Part shown: positions 25,447 through 34,620 of the stretch, piece after piece
How positions within the stretch are numbered: position 1 is the stretch's first letter
Layout: each line of letters starts with the position of its first letter
Origin: Acholoe squamosa
Taxonomy: Eukaryota > Annelida > Polychaeta > Phyllodocida > Polynoidae
DNA: 64,000 nt
Direction: 5' to 3'
NCBI GenBank assembly: GCA_949317995.1
Contig: OX439036.1
Location: forward strand, 2,163,207 to 2,227,206
The notes under the pieces: model-generated
The model's input: only the letters and a program-made list of their open reading frames with translations
What the model was told of the DNA's origin: nothing
The model's database searches: none
Program-made: the position numbers and the translations under genes

Positions 25447-26478
25447 CTTGATGAATTAAGGTGGCTGGTGGCGATTGTTAGGTCAGCATTTGAACACCAG
25501 GGGTCTCTGTGCTACATTGGCATTATGGATGAACAAAATGTGGAAAATACAGGAAGGCTTGGCATGGATTTGAACCCTGGATCTTCTGTGAGTGAGACAT
25601 TACACCTGAGAGGCTGCTGTATTGAATACCTAGAAATATGCCGGGACCCTATGTCAATATTGTATCTCCTGAACAGATATGCTGAAAATTTATTTACTTT
25701 TGGATATGAATCTGGGGATTTATGTGACAAATCACTATATGATCATATATAGGTTGTATCCCAAGTATCTCAAAAATATGTATGGGACCCCCCTACAATT
25801 TTTGTACATATGAAAAGTGCAAGTCATTAAGGGATTTTGGTGTGAATATGGCGAAAATCTAATTACTTTTAGTCTATCCCCGCCAGCCAGCATATTGGCC
25901 CTGAACTCTTGTAGGGCAGCTTAAACAGTAATGTATCATACTCATTGGTCATTATGGTGCGATAGTGAGTAACTTGTCAGCCCTCATTATTAAATCATAC
26001 ACACAGTGATGCTGGGAGTGTATCAACCCTGCATGTTTGGCATGGCGCATGGATGCAGCCTGAAGAATAACGCGCCAACCACTAGCATTTCATCCTGCCG
26101 ACCCTACAGGATTGATACTTCTGCAGGGTTAGCATGATGCTCCGATGAAGTGCTGGCGAGAAATCATGATCTAATATACAGCACAAACTAAAGGCAGAAT
26201 GTAAGCATCAAACTCACTACACTTGTACCTAGCAGCATTATAATGACACTAGCAAGCACCAGTTTGCAAGCATATGTTTCAGACTGCAAAAATATAGTTT
26301 TCTCCCACTATGCCTTGCTTCTTCCTCTACAGTGATAAACCCTCAGGGCACCAGAGTACAAACACACTAAGAGGAGCAGATCAGAGGGAGAGTAGGAATG
26401 GAACAAACATGGAACAAACATGGGTCTCTGCCATCTTGGATTTTTAACTGACTTGTTTTTCTTTGTCTTAAAGAAAAG
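25447..26478. other. Interspersed DNA, no gene recognised
   Basis: A 106-codon open frame starts at 25432 inside the satellite-like fragment and runs to 25752, but has no recognisable domain. Around 26010-26180 there are dispersed motifs such as GCATGATGCTCCGATGAAG and GTGCTGGCGAG, which recur near 32480. Confidence 0.45.
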
Positions 26479-26520
26479 TAATCCCATAGGACAGAAATGC
26501 AAATATCAACTCTGCCTATT
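26479..26520 (+). repeat. 42-bp direct repeat, copy 1
   Basis: TAATCCCATAGGACAGAAAT then GCAAATATCAACTCTGCCTAT, with a near-identical copy at 27524-27565 (differences CATAGG/CAAAGG and ACAGAA/ACATAA). The two copies flank about 1.0 kb. Confidence 0.75.
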
Positions 26521-27230
26521 AGGCGTCGTTGAATACAGACAGCCTCACCTCAGTAAATACGATGCTAAAATATCTCATGGTTGTTGACATTTGCTTATGT
26601 ATGCTATATTTATTTCCTGGTCACATGCTGTAAGGCTATTACTGGTGATTCCCCGGTGTCATACTAGAGATATGTGTATGATCAAGTTGTCATATGAGAA
26701 ATATCATATGACTAGTGGCTACAGTGAGTAAGAATATCAAGCTCTTATTATGCATTCCAGTTATCACTGGGTTCTTAGGCAGTATTTATGTAAATACACA
26801 GGTAATTCACACACACAGCAATTATAATATGGGTATAAGTAAGTGTTCCACTCCTATGTGTAATAATAACACATTGTCCAATATAGGTTCTAGGTGGGTT
26901 CCCACAACCTAGCTCCTGGCCTGCTGATAGAGGGATAATATAAATGTGTAACTTTACCCTCTGGTGGATAGATGGAAGAAGATAGCCTCTGGCCACAAGT
27001 GGGGTGTAGTCCTATGCCTGTCTGGCATAGTCTAACCCAGCAGAGTGTTCTTGTGGCAGATGCATAGCAGGCTGCAGGAGAGCTGGACTGGAGATGTTGT
27101 CACTGAGGTGGTTCTCTGGATACTGCCTTTATGAAGGCTGAAGGCTGGGTATAAGTAGCCAACCCATGGCTTGCTCTCCCAGACTAGGTCTGCCACTGCC
27201 TTTGTCCATTAGTGCTGAGTCTTTCATGTC

Positions 27231-27257
27231 CATGGGGGTGCATAGGACACCCCCATG
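27231..27257. repeat. 10-bp perfect hairpin
   Basis: CATGGGGGTG (27231-27240) pairs with CACCCCCATG (27248-27257) across a 7-base loop. No poly-T or gene context supports a terminator. Confidence 0.7.
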
Positions 27258-27487
27258 AGCCTCCTGGCGCCGCCATTGTTCTGCGCAGTACCACATCTTC
27301 AGACGCCCGTATCTCGGTTGTTTGTGCGTCTAGAGCTTTGTAACTGCACATGCCAGCTGGATGGGCGCCCAGCTGTAATTAGCGCGTCTGTGGTGGATCT
27401 GGAGCTTAAAACACTACGGACGGCCTAGCTCCCTTAATAATGGGAGTTAAGTGCCCAGATTAAGCCCATTGGGTCTGTCATGGACCG

Positions 27488-27517
27488 GCAATTGCAGAAC
27501 TGCTGTTCTGTAATTGC
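27488..27517. repeat. 13-bp hairpin with one mismatch
   Basis: GCAATTGCAGAAC (27488-27500) and GTTCTGTAATTGC (27505-27517) are inverted with one mismatch around TGCT. It lies immediately before the second 42-bp direct repeat, so it may mark the edge of an inserted element. Confidence 0.7.
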
Positions 27518-27523
27518 AGATGG

Positions 27524-27565
27524 TAATCCCAAAGGACATAAATGCAAATATCAACTCTGCCTATA
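27524..27565 (+). repeat. 42-bp direct repeat, copy 2
   Basis: Copy of 26479-26520: TAATCCCAAAGGACATAAAT then GCAAATATCAACTCTGCCTAT. Sequence after the repeat diverges (AAAGCCATGG here, TAGGCGTCG in copy 1). Confidence 0.75.
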
Positions 27566-27672
27566 AAGCCATGGGGCGGTTTGAGAGCCGCCCGAATTTC
27601 ACAAAGCCGTCGCCCCTATAGCCTATTGTTGGTCTTTGGTGCTCTGCGGCCTGTGACGGCGGTCTGGATTGT

Positions 27673-27796
27673 CTTTGAATAATTATATACACCATTGTTC
27701 TTGGTCAGTGAACCATTAGATCGGACCTTTTGGTCCTTAAACAATTATATATACTATTGTTCATGGTCAGTGGACCATGAGGACCAGAAGAGGGGT
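27673..27796 (+). repeat. Two-copy tandem duplication of about 62 bp
   Basis: AATTATATACACCATTGTTC then TTGGTCAGTGAACCAT at 27681 recurs 62 bp later as AATTATATATACTATTGTTC then ATGGTCAGTGGACCAT. The junction holds a small hairpin, GGACC-TTTT-GGTCC (27723-27736). Confidence 0.75.
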
Positions 27797-28008
27797 GAGT
27801 AAAAGAAAATACACCATATTTCGTCATTTTAGCAGAGGTTTTCACATCAGCACATCTCTCATCTTAGCATAGGGTAGAAAAAATATTTAGAATTTGAAAG
27901 TCCACTTCAAATAAGTGCAGGTCTCATACAGCTGCAATATATCAGAAATAATTATATTGGTGCAGATGAGGTTAAACTATGAACAATGGAATAAATTCAC
28001 CAGAATGA

Positions 28009-29420
28009 CTGCATCATTTTAAGTACAAAGATGGCGGCATACAGAAAATGACTCAGCAGTTTTCTCCGTTTGCATAATTTTAGGTACCAAGATGGCTGCA
28101 TAAAGAGAAATGCGAATGACTCAGCAGTTTTCTCCGTTTGCATAATTTTAGGTACCAAGATGGCTGCATACAGAGAAATGAGAATGACTCAGCAGTTTTA
28201 TCTGTTTGCATAATTTTAGGTACCAAGATGGCGGCAGACAGAGAATGACTCAGCAGTTTTCTCTGTTTGCATAATTTTACGCACTAAGATGGCTGCATAC
28301 AGAGAATGACTCAACAGTTTTCTTTGTCTGCATCATTTTAGGTACCAAGATGGCTGCATACAGAGAATGACTCAGCAGTTTTCTCTGTTTGCATAATTTT
28401 AGGTACCAAGATGGCTGCATACTGAGAATGACTCAGCAGTTTTTTCTGTTTGCATCATTTTAGGTACCAAGATGGCGGCATACGGAGAATGACTCAGCAG
28501 TTTTCTCTGTTTGCATAATTTTAGGTACCAAGATGGCTGCATACTGAGAATGACTCAGCAGTTTTTTCTGTTTGCATCATTTTAGGTACCAAGATGGCGG
28601 CATACGGAGAATGACTCAGCAGTTTTCTCTGTTTGCATATTTTTACCCACTAAGATGGCTGCATACAGAGAATGACTCAACAGTTTTCTTTGTCTGCATC
28701 ATTTTTAGGTACCAAGATGGCGGCAAACGGAGAATGACTCAGCAGTTTTCTCTGTTTGCATCATTTTAGGTACCAAGATGGCGGCATACGGAGAATGACT
28801 CAGCAGTTTTCTCTGTTTGCATCATTTTAGGCACTAAGATGGCTGCATATAGAGAATGACTCTGCAGTTTTCTTTGTCTGCATCATTTGAGGTACCAAGA
28901 TGGCTGCATATAGAGAATGACTCAGCAGTTTTCTCTGTTTGCATCATGTTAGGCACTAAGATGGCTGCATACAGAGAATGACTCAGCAGTTTTCTTTGTC
29001 TGCATCATTTGAGGTACCAAGATGGCTGCATACAGAGAATGACTCAGCAGTTTTCTTTGTTTGCATCATTTTAGGCACTAAGATGGCTGCATACAGAGAA
29101 TGACTCAGCAGTTTTCTCTGTTTGCATCATTTTAGGCACTAAGATGACTGAATATAGAGAATGACTCAGCAGTTTTCTTTGTCTGCATCATTTGAGGTAC
29201 CAAGATGGCTGCATATAGAGAATGACTCAGCAGTTTTCTTTGTTTGCATCATTTTAGGCACTAAGATGGCTGCATACAGAGAATGCCTCAGCAGTTTTCT
29301 TTGTCTGCATCATTTTAGGTACCAAGATGGCTGCATATATAGAGAATGACTCAACAGTTTTCTCTGTCTGCATCAGTTTAGGCACCAAGATGGCGGTGTA
29401 CAGAGGATGACTCAGCATTT
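28009..29420 (+). repeat. 61-bp tandem array, 23 copies, dense in YY1-like and NF-E2/MARE-like sites
   Basis: A 61-bp unit (TTTGCATCATTTTAGGTACC, AAGATGGCTGCATACAGAG, AATGACTCAGCAGTTTTCTC) repeats 23 times. Units 2 and 3 are longer because of a small AAATG insertion. Each unit carries AAGATGG(C) at a fixed place, and 7 have GGCGG, the form closest to the YY1 consensus AAGATGGCGGC. ATGACTCAGCA, an exact NF-E2/small-Maf type site, is intact in 18 of 23; the rest read ACTCAACA, ACTCTGCA or GCCTCAGCA. TTTGCAT is a POU/octamer half-site in most units. GGTACC and GGCACT units alternate, giving a 122-bp dimer in places. Motif matches are seen directly; any regulatory role is inferred. Confidence 0.93.
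28009..29420. promoter_or_regulatory. Candidate clustered enhancer/insulator-type region formed by the 61-bp array
   Basis: Regular 61-bp spacing of YY1-like and NF-E2/MARE-like sites gives more than 40 candidate sites in 1.4 kb. Tandem arrays with YY1 sites (for example human DXZ4) are known to act as chromatin-organising elements, but nothing in this sequence proves occupancy. No promoter or gene start is visible nearby. The alternative is a neutral minisatellite whose founder unit happened to contain these sites. Confidence 0.3.
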
Positions 29421-29462
29421 GGTAATTGGCAGTGGGTGATGTCTTTGATCTGGTGCGGATGG

Positions 29463-29535
29463 ATCTGTGTATAAGCGGATCAATACGTCATTAGCACTAG
29501 TCACTGCTATTGATGTATTCATCCGCCTCACAGAT
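29463..29535. repeat. Imperfect 25-28 bp inverted repeat just downstream of the 61-bp array
   Basis: ATCTGTGTATAAGCGGATC then AATACGTCA (29463-29490) is inverted as TGATGTATTCATCCGCC then TCACAGAT (29511-29535), with a few mismatches and a 3-base length difference, around a 20-base loop. It could be a small foldback element or the remnant of transposon ends. Confidence 0.6.
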
Positions 29536-29609
29536 AATCTAACCTCAATGAATGGGTCCAGGAAATGTCACATTTAGCATGGTGTACTATGCCTCCTGTA
29601 CTATTTTCT

Positions 29610-30160
29610 TTGCACAATCAACCCTATCTACACTGTAAGGGAGATAAAGATGAAATCCTTGTCCCAAAGATCCATTGTTGTTTCACAGAGATTTCTTGTA
29701 CCACTTTTTTGCCACCTGGGGCTTCTTGTAAACTGGTTCACTGCAATACAATTACAGTGGTTTGCTGCTCAGTTTCATGAGTATCCCTTGTAGAATCTAC
29801 AATTATTTTACAATGTATCCCCCAACATTTTCCAACTAGAGCAAATGTATCATCAACCCGAAAATCATTGGGAATTCCTGATAAGATGGCATTGCTGCCA
29901 TGAAGTCTGAAGTCCAGGATGGTTTTATCGATGCGTGTATCATACAAGTGCTGCCTGTTGCTCCTGCCTACTGCCACCGGCATCTCCCTCATTGACAAAC
30001 CATGTAAGGAATCATTCAGCATCTATATATCTAACACTTTTAAGGCCACTGTCTGTTACCAGGATGCACCCACGCCTTCAAGTCTGCTTACTCCGTCTCG
30101 GAGTGTATTAACCATAGACTCAAGAATATTCATGAAGGCAGTCCCAGTGAAATTTTAGCA
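29610..30160 (-). pseudogene. Possible decayed coding sequence, product not recognised
   Basis: On the minus strand a single frame runs through this interval with only a few stops. A 94-codon open part (29738-30022) begins MLNDSLHGLS and includes KTILDFRLHGSNAILSGIP and FRVDDTFALVGKCWGIHC. The same frame continues upstream (with NILESMVNTLRDGVSRLEG) and downstream (with KKVVQEISVKQQWIFGTR) across in-frame stops. The composition looks protein-like compared with the rest of this interval. That suggests an old transposon, retroelement or host-gene remnant, but I cannot name a family. Chance is a real alternative. Confidence 0.25.
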
Positions 30161-32046
30161 TTTGTGCGTATCATGACTACTGATGGGAACGTATTAACAA
30201 AATCATCAGCCTTTGAAGGGTAGATTTATGATCTCTGAGATGGGGAATCAGAAAAGCCAGAACAATCTCATAATTCTATACCATCTAGGACTTCAAAGGA
30301 TTTTATTGGACTATGTGTAATTATATTATAGAGGACTGTTGTATGTTGGAATATATGATCAGTGTAAATATGGGAATGTATAATGATGAAATAAATAACT
30401 CTTTAATGGGGACATGTTACTTTAAAGATGATGTGTCACCAAAGGTTCAACTATGCAGTAAGGGGAGTGATGTACCAATATATGAAATATTGAAAAAGGC
30501 CACACCAAACAGGATCTTATGAAATGCAGCTGTGCAGAGTTCCTGATATATATCACTGTATTGTCATAAAAAAAGCTGCCCTGGTTTTTAATGGGTCATT
30601 AAGCCCAGCCCTTAGTCAAGATAAGTGCTTATTCAAGATATAACCTTAGTGCACAGGATTTCTGTCAATCCCTATAATTTCCCCTGGCACCTATTTGTGA
30701 TGGGCACTTGTAAAAACCTGGGCCTTAAATGTGATGGTGCAGTGCATTATGCATTAACAGCAGTATGCCACCCTTAAAGGATGTACTACATACTTCCAGA
30801 TACATCAAAGACTTGTTTACGTATATAATATTGAATTAGTACAGCAGTGTTTATCCTTGCCAGCCCCTATCCATTATTGGGTTAGCATCTATGGATGTCC
30901 CCCAAGGTCTGTATGAAAACATGCAAGGCATGGGGAAATAGATTTATTCTATCAGACAATTGAATATCTTCAGTCGTTGGTTTGATTAACCATTTGGGCT
31001 GAATACATGTTATCAGCTTCAACTAATTTTCTTTGTCTTTACTTTCTTTAACCTTCTCCTAGCTTATGAACCCAACATTCAGAGCAAAATAACATATTAT
31101 GGTAGAAAGGAGACATTAGAGATCGAAATCTTTATCACCAGCCCTGTCAGTTATTCTTGCTGTGTCTTCTCTTGCCTTTAAATAGATAGAACAATTGAAC
31201 ATTCTGGTTCATACACTTATTTAATACTTCTTGCTGGTTTTAATGAAGAAAGAAAAACAAAAAACAGAAAGGAAAACACAACCTCCTCATTAGAGATATA
31301 GTTACTGCCCTTCCCTATCCCTGGATATCTCTCCTTGTTTCCATGTCAAGGTCACATCCTTTAGTACATTTGTTATTGTCTGTAGGTTCACGGTCATGGT
31401 GCAATGATGAAAGGCACAGTCCAGAGCCATATCAATATGAGAAGGTAGTGCTGCCACATGGCGTGTTCACAAATACAAGTTTCTCTCCATTGATGAATAT
31501 AACCTCATTCCTAAATACGATGCTAAAGACTCACTGTACACTTTGCCTTCTATAAGGAAATTATGGGTTATCCAGCACATGGAAAATAGTACCTGTCCTC
31601 CTGTTTAGATGTATGGCACTCACTATTTTGAGTAAAAGAGCGCCCAAAGTCCCAGCCAACAAGACATTCTGAGACTGGAACTGTCATGGCTGCCCACAGA
31701 CATCATCCTGATTGGTCATTATGTACAACATATGGTCAGTAGTTGGTGACCTTGTAGGGCTGGTGATGTCCTAAGGGACTCTTAGATACATTGAGGTATA
31801 GCTAAAGGATCAAAACGCCCATAAAGCCGCAGACCCTCACATAGTCCTTAAGGACAGATGATGGGGAGTAAAAGCAAGGGTGATATTTTAACCCTGGGAG
31901 GGCCACCAGTGCCGTAGTGTATGATGCACATATGATACCCACATGAAATGCTTGTGTGCATCATGCTGTCCCTCTGAGACTGTATCAAAGGGCAGCCATA
32001 TTTCATGATTGCGAGCTGATGGAGTAACACAGGAGCAGCACATCAA
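30161..32046. other. Interspersed AT-rich DNA, no gene recognised
   Basis: There is no tandem structure or convincing coding frame. Small features are a purine-rich, A-rich stretch near 31243-31280 and a 10-bp perfect inverted repeat (ATGATGCACA at 31921-31930 with TGTGCATCAT at 31955-31964) of the same CATCATG vocabulary as the dispersed satellite-like fragments. Confidence 0.5.
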
Positions 32047-32312
32047 CGCACTGAAAACATGGAAGATCCAAAACTAGTCAGCGGTGACCACTTTAGGTCC
32101 TCAACTTTAGGTAGTCAAAATGACAACTTTAGGTCGTCAGGATATGATGACTAAGTACTGTCAGTATTGTCATCCTGACAACTCAGGTCGTCAGGATGAC
32201 TACCTAAAGTCGTCATTTTGACTACCTATAGCTGTAGTTTTAGGTATCGTCAACTTGAGGACCTAAAGTGGTCGCCGCTGAATAGTTTTGGATCTCCGAT
32301 GTTTTCAGTGCG
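32047..32312. mobile_element. 266-bp foldback element with 58-bp terminal inverted repeats (MITE-like)
   Basis: The left end 32047-32104 (CGCACTGAAAACAT...TCCTCAA) is inverted at 32255-32312 with 4 mismatches in 58. A 26-29 bp stretch near the right arm interrupts symmetry. Then 32108-32138 pairs with the inverted inner right arm (TAGGTAGTCAAAATGAC, 2 mismatches in 31), so most of the element can fold on itself. Internally, short TTTAGGT(A/C)GTCA motifs recur in both orientations. There is no coding capacity. No clear target-site duplication was seen, so the superfamily is not assigned. Confidence 0.85.
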
Positions 32313-32391
32313 GTACATTTTGCAGACAGTCTTAGGATGGCTGCATTTATATATGTTGTAAGTGGTTAACCCCTTAAGGGCCGCTAATGCA

Positions 32392-32408
32392 TTGATACAA
32401 CATGTCCA
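32392..32408 (+). repeat. Short fragment resembling the 57-bp satellite unit
   Basis: TTGATACAACATGTCCA matches 16 of 17 bases of a satellite variant (TTCATACAACATGTCCA, for example near 2661). It is very short, so convergence is possible. Confidence 0.35.
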
Positions 32409-32483
32409 TTGGTCATTTGCTGAGTATTAATGCATCAGTCTAACCCTGTTTGGTTGATACGCTCCTAGAGGGTCAGCATGGTG

Positions 32484-32529
32484 CACCAATGAAGTGCTGG
32501 CAAGGAGTCTTGCCAGCACTTCATCGGTG
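32484..32529. repeat. 21-bp hairpin with one mismatch and a 4-base loop
   Basis: CACCAATGAAGTGCTGGCAAG (32484-32504, 21 bases with its pair) is inverted at 32509-32529 (CTTGCCAGCAC, then TTCATCGGTG) around GAGT. The half-motif ATGAAGTGCTGGC also occurs near 26145, and a decayed hairpin of the same type lies near 24090-24140, so this is one member of a dispersed family. Confidence 0.8.
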
Positions 32530-32703
32530 AATAGGCATGATGCACTTCTGCATCAGTGGACCTTTACGGGTAGAAGGATCATGAGGCATTTAGAGGGTAT
32601 GAGTCCACATTGACCACATCACAGCGTCCCTGCAGAAATCAGCGTGACTTGGAGCATGCACATCAAGGTGCTTGGTGGTCAGTGTGTCAATATAGGGACA
32701 GCA

Positions 32704-33375
32704 CCTGGTGATATGAGCCGGAATGATGCGCACTGACCCTGTAAGGCAGCAGAGTGCTTTGGTGCATTAGCATCATACCACATATACAGTGCATTTGTCC
32801 ATCATTGCACATAGTACAATAATGCACGATGCCGTATGGTGCATCAATACATCATGCCACCTGGTGGTATGAGCTAGAATGATGCACAGTTACTAAGGAT
32901 CTGGCACCAAAAGTATAACATATTCTCTTGGCTCTAAGTATAAGGTAATGCAAATGACTTGATGGACTTTTGTCACACACATCATCATCAGAATCTGTCG
33001 TACAGTCGTAGCAAGTAGGAATCCGATGTAAGAGGTCTGTGGTTCTCCTTGGTGGAAATTTTACCAACGTTTTAGGAGAGAAAATCCAATATAATGGCAG
33101 CCATTTTGTATTGAAATTTTAGAACAGCAGATTTTCTTTCGAGTATTACGTTGATGGACATCAGTGGCAGATTTTGACCCTGTGTGGGCATTCACCCCTT
33201 CCTTATGTATCAGTACTTAAAGGTTTATTTTCATTATTTTGTAACCCACATTGTATTCAAAATTCCTTTGATCCTGGACATAGTGCACTCTATCAACCCT
33301 TACAGGATTAAGGCAAACAGTGGTCAGAGAGTCAATACACTAAGGGCACCTGGTGATATGAGGCAGAATAATGTT
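32704..33375 (+). repeat. Three dispersed copies of a 28-bp motif leading into the 63-bp array
   Basis: ACCTGGTGATATGAGCCGG then AATGATG near 32704-32730 recurs near 32859 (ACCTGGTGGTATGAGCTAG then AATGATG) and near 33349 (ACCTGGTGATATGAGGCAG then AATAATG). The third copy sits directly against the start of the 63-bp array. The second follows ATACATCATGCCACCT (32847-32862), which matches the satellite string ATACATCATGTCCACCT except for one missing T. Confidence 0.6.
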
Positions 33376-33382
33376 GGAGGTA

Positions 33383-34620
33383 AACACACATAGAGATGGT
33401 GATGGGCACTGAGGGGGAATACTGGACTTAGGGGCTGAGATGTAGGAAGTAGACACATTTAGAGATGGGCAGTGAGGGGGGATGGTGGACTTAGGGACAG
33501 AGATGTAGGAAGTAGACACATTTAGAGATGGGCAGTGAGGGGGGATGGTGGACTTAGGGACAGAGATGTAGGAAGTAGGCACACTTAGAGATGGGCAGTG
33601 AGGGGGAATGGTAGACTTAGAGACAGAGATGTAGGAAGTAGACACACATAGAGATGGGAGTTAGGGGGAATGGTGGACTAAGGGACAGAGATGTAGGAAG
33701 TAGGCACACATAGAGATGGGCAGTGAGGGGGGATGGTGGACTTAGGGACAGAGATGTAGGAAGTAGGCACACTTAGAGATGGGAAGTGAGGGGGGATGGT
33801 AGACTTAGAGACAGAGATGTAGGAAGTAGGCACACATAGAGATGGGAAGTGAGGGGGGATGGTAGACTTAGGGACAGAGATGTAGGAAGTGGACACACTT
33901 AGAGATGGGAAGTGAGGGGGGATGGTAGACTTAGGGACAGAGATGTAGGAAGTGGACACACATAGAGATGGGCAGTGAGGGGGGATGGTAGACGTAGGGA
34001 CAGAGATGTAGGAAGTAGGCACACATAGAGATGAGCAGTGCGGGGGGATGGTAGACCTAGGGACAGAGTTGTAGGAAGTAGACACACATAGAGATGGGCA
34101 GTGAGGGGGGATGGTAGACTTAGGGACAGAGATGTAGGAAGTAGGCACACATAGAGATGGGCAGTGAGGGGGGATGGTGGACTTAGGGACAGAGATGTAG
34201 GAAGTAGGCACACATAGAGATGGGAAGTAAGGGGGAATGGTGGACTTAGGGACAGAGATGTAGGAAGTAGGCACACATAGAGATGGGCAGTGAGGGGGGA
34301 TGGTAGACTTAGGGACAGAGATGTAGGAAGTAGGCACACATAGAGATGGGCAGTGACGGGGGGTGGTAGACTTAGGGACAGAGATGTAGGAAGTAGACAC
34401 ACATAGAGATGGGCAGTGAGGGGGAATGGTGGACTTAGGGACAGAGATGTAGGAAGTAGGCACACATAGAGATGGGCAGTGAGGGGGGATGGTGGACTTA
34501 GGGACAGAGATGTAGGAAGTAGGCACACTTAGAGATGGGCAGTGAGGGGGAATGGTAGACTTAGAGACAGATATGTAGGAAGTAGACACACATAGAGATG
34601 GGAAGTAAGGGGGAATGGTG
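33383..34620. repeat. Left-edge segment of the 63-bp array with edge-specific variants
   Basis: The first units carry variants scarce or absent further in: CACATTTAGAGATGG, CACACTTAGAGATGG, GGGAAGTGAGGGGGG, GACGTAGGGACAGAG and GGGGCTGAGATG. The first unit is imperfect (GAATACTGGAC). Interior hallmark units such as GATCGGCATGG and GGGGGAAAAGTGG are missing. This is the pattern expected where edge units escape homogenisation. Confidence 0.75.

Larger units (their letters stand above)
26521..27523. other. One-kilobase interval bracketed by 42-bp direct repeats
   Basis: The right half (27.2-27.5 kb) is more GC-rich and hairpin-rich than its surroundings. No open frame worth naming was seen. The bracketing direct repeats suggest either an inserted element or a duplication event. 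There are no obvious transposon termini. Confidence 0.35.

Noticed and set aside
25432..25752. 106-codon plus-strand open frame
   Set aside because: It starts inside a satellite-like fragment, has no recognisable domain, is overlapped by an open minus-strand frame, and is within the length expected by chance in this interval.
27231..27257. Transcription terminator
   Set aside because: A hairpin is present but there is no T-run and no upstream gene; bacterial-type termination is not expected here.
27600..28000. tRNA- or 5S-derived SINE head
   Set aside because: I looked for A- and B-box-like promoter motifs and a poly-A or simple-repeat tail around the GC-rich stretch and found no convincing pair.
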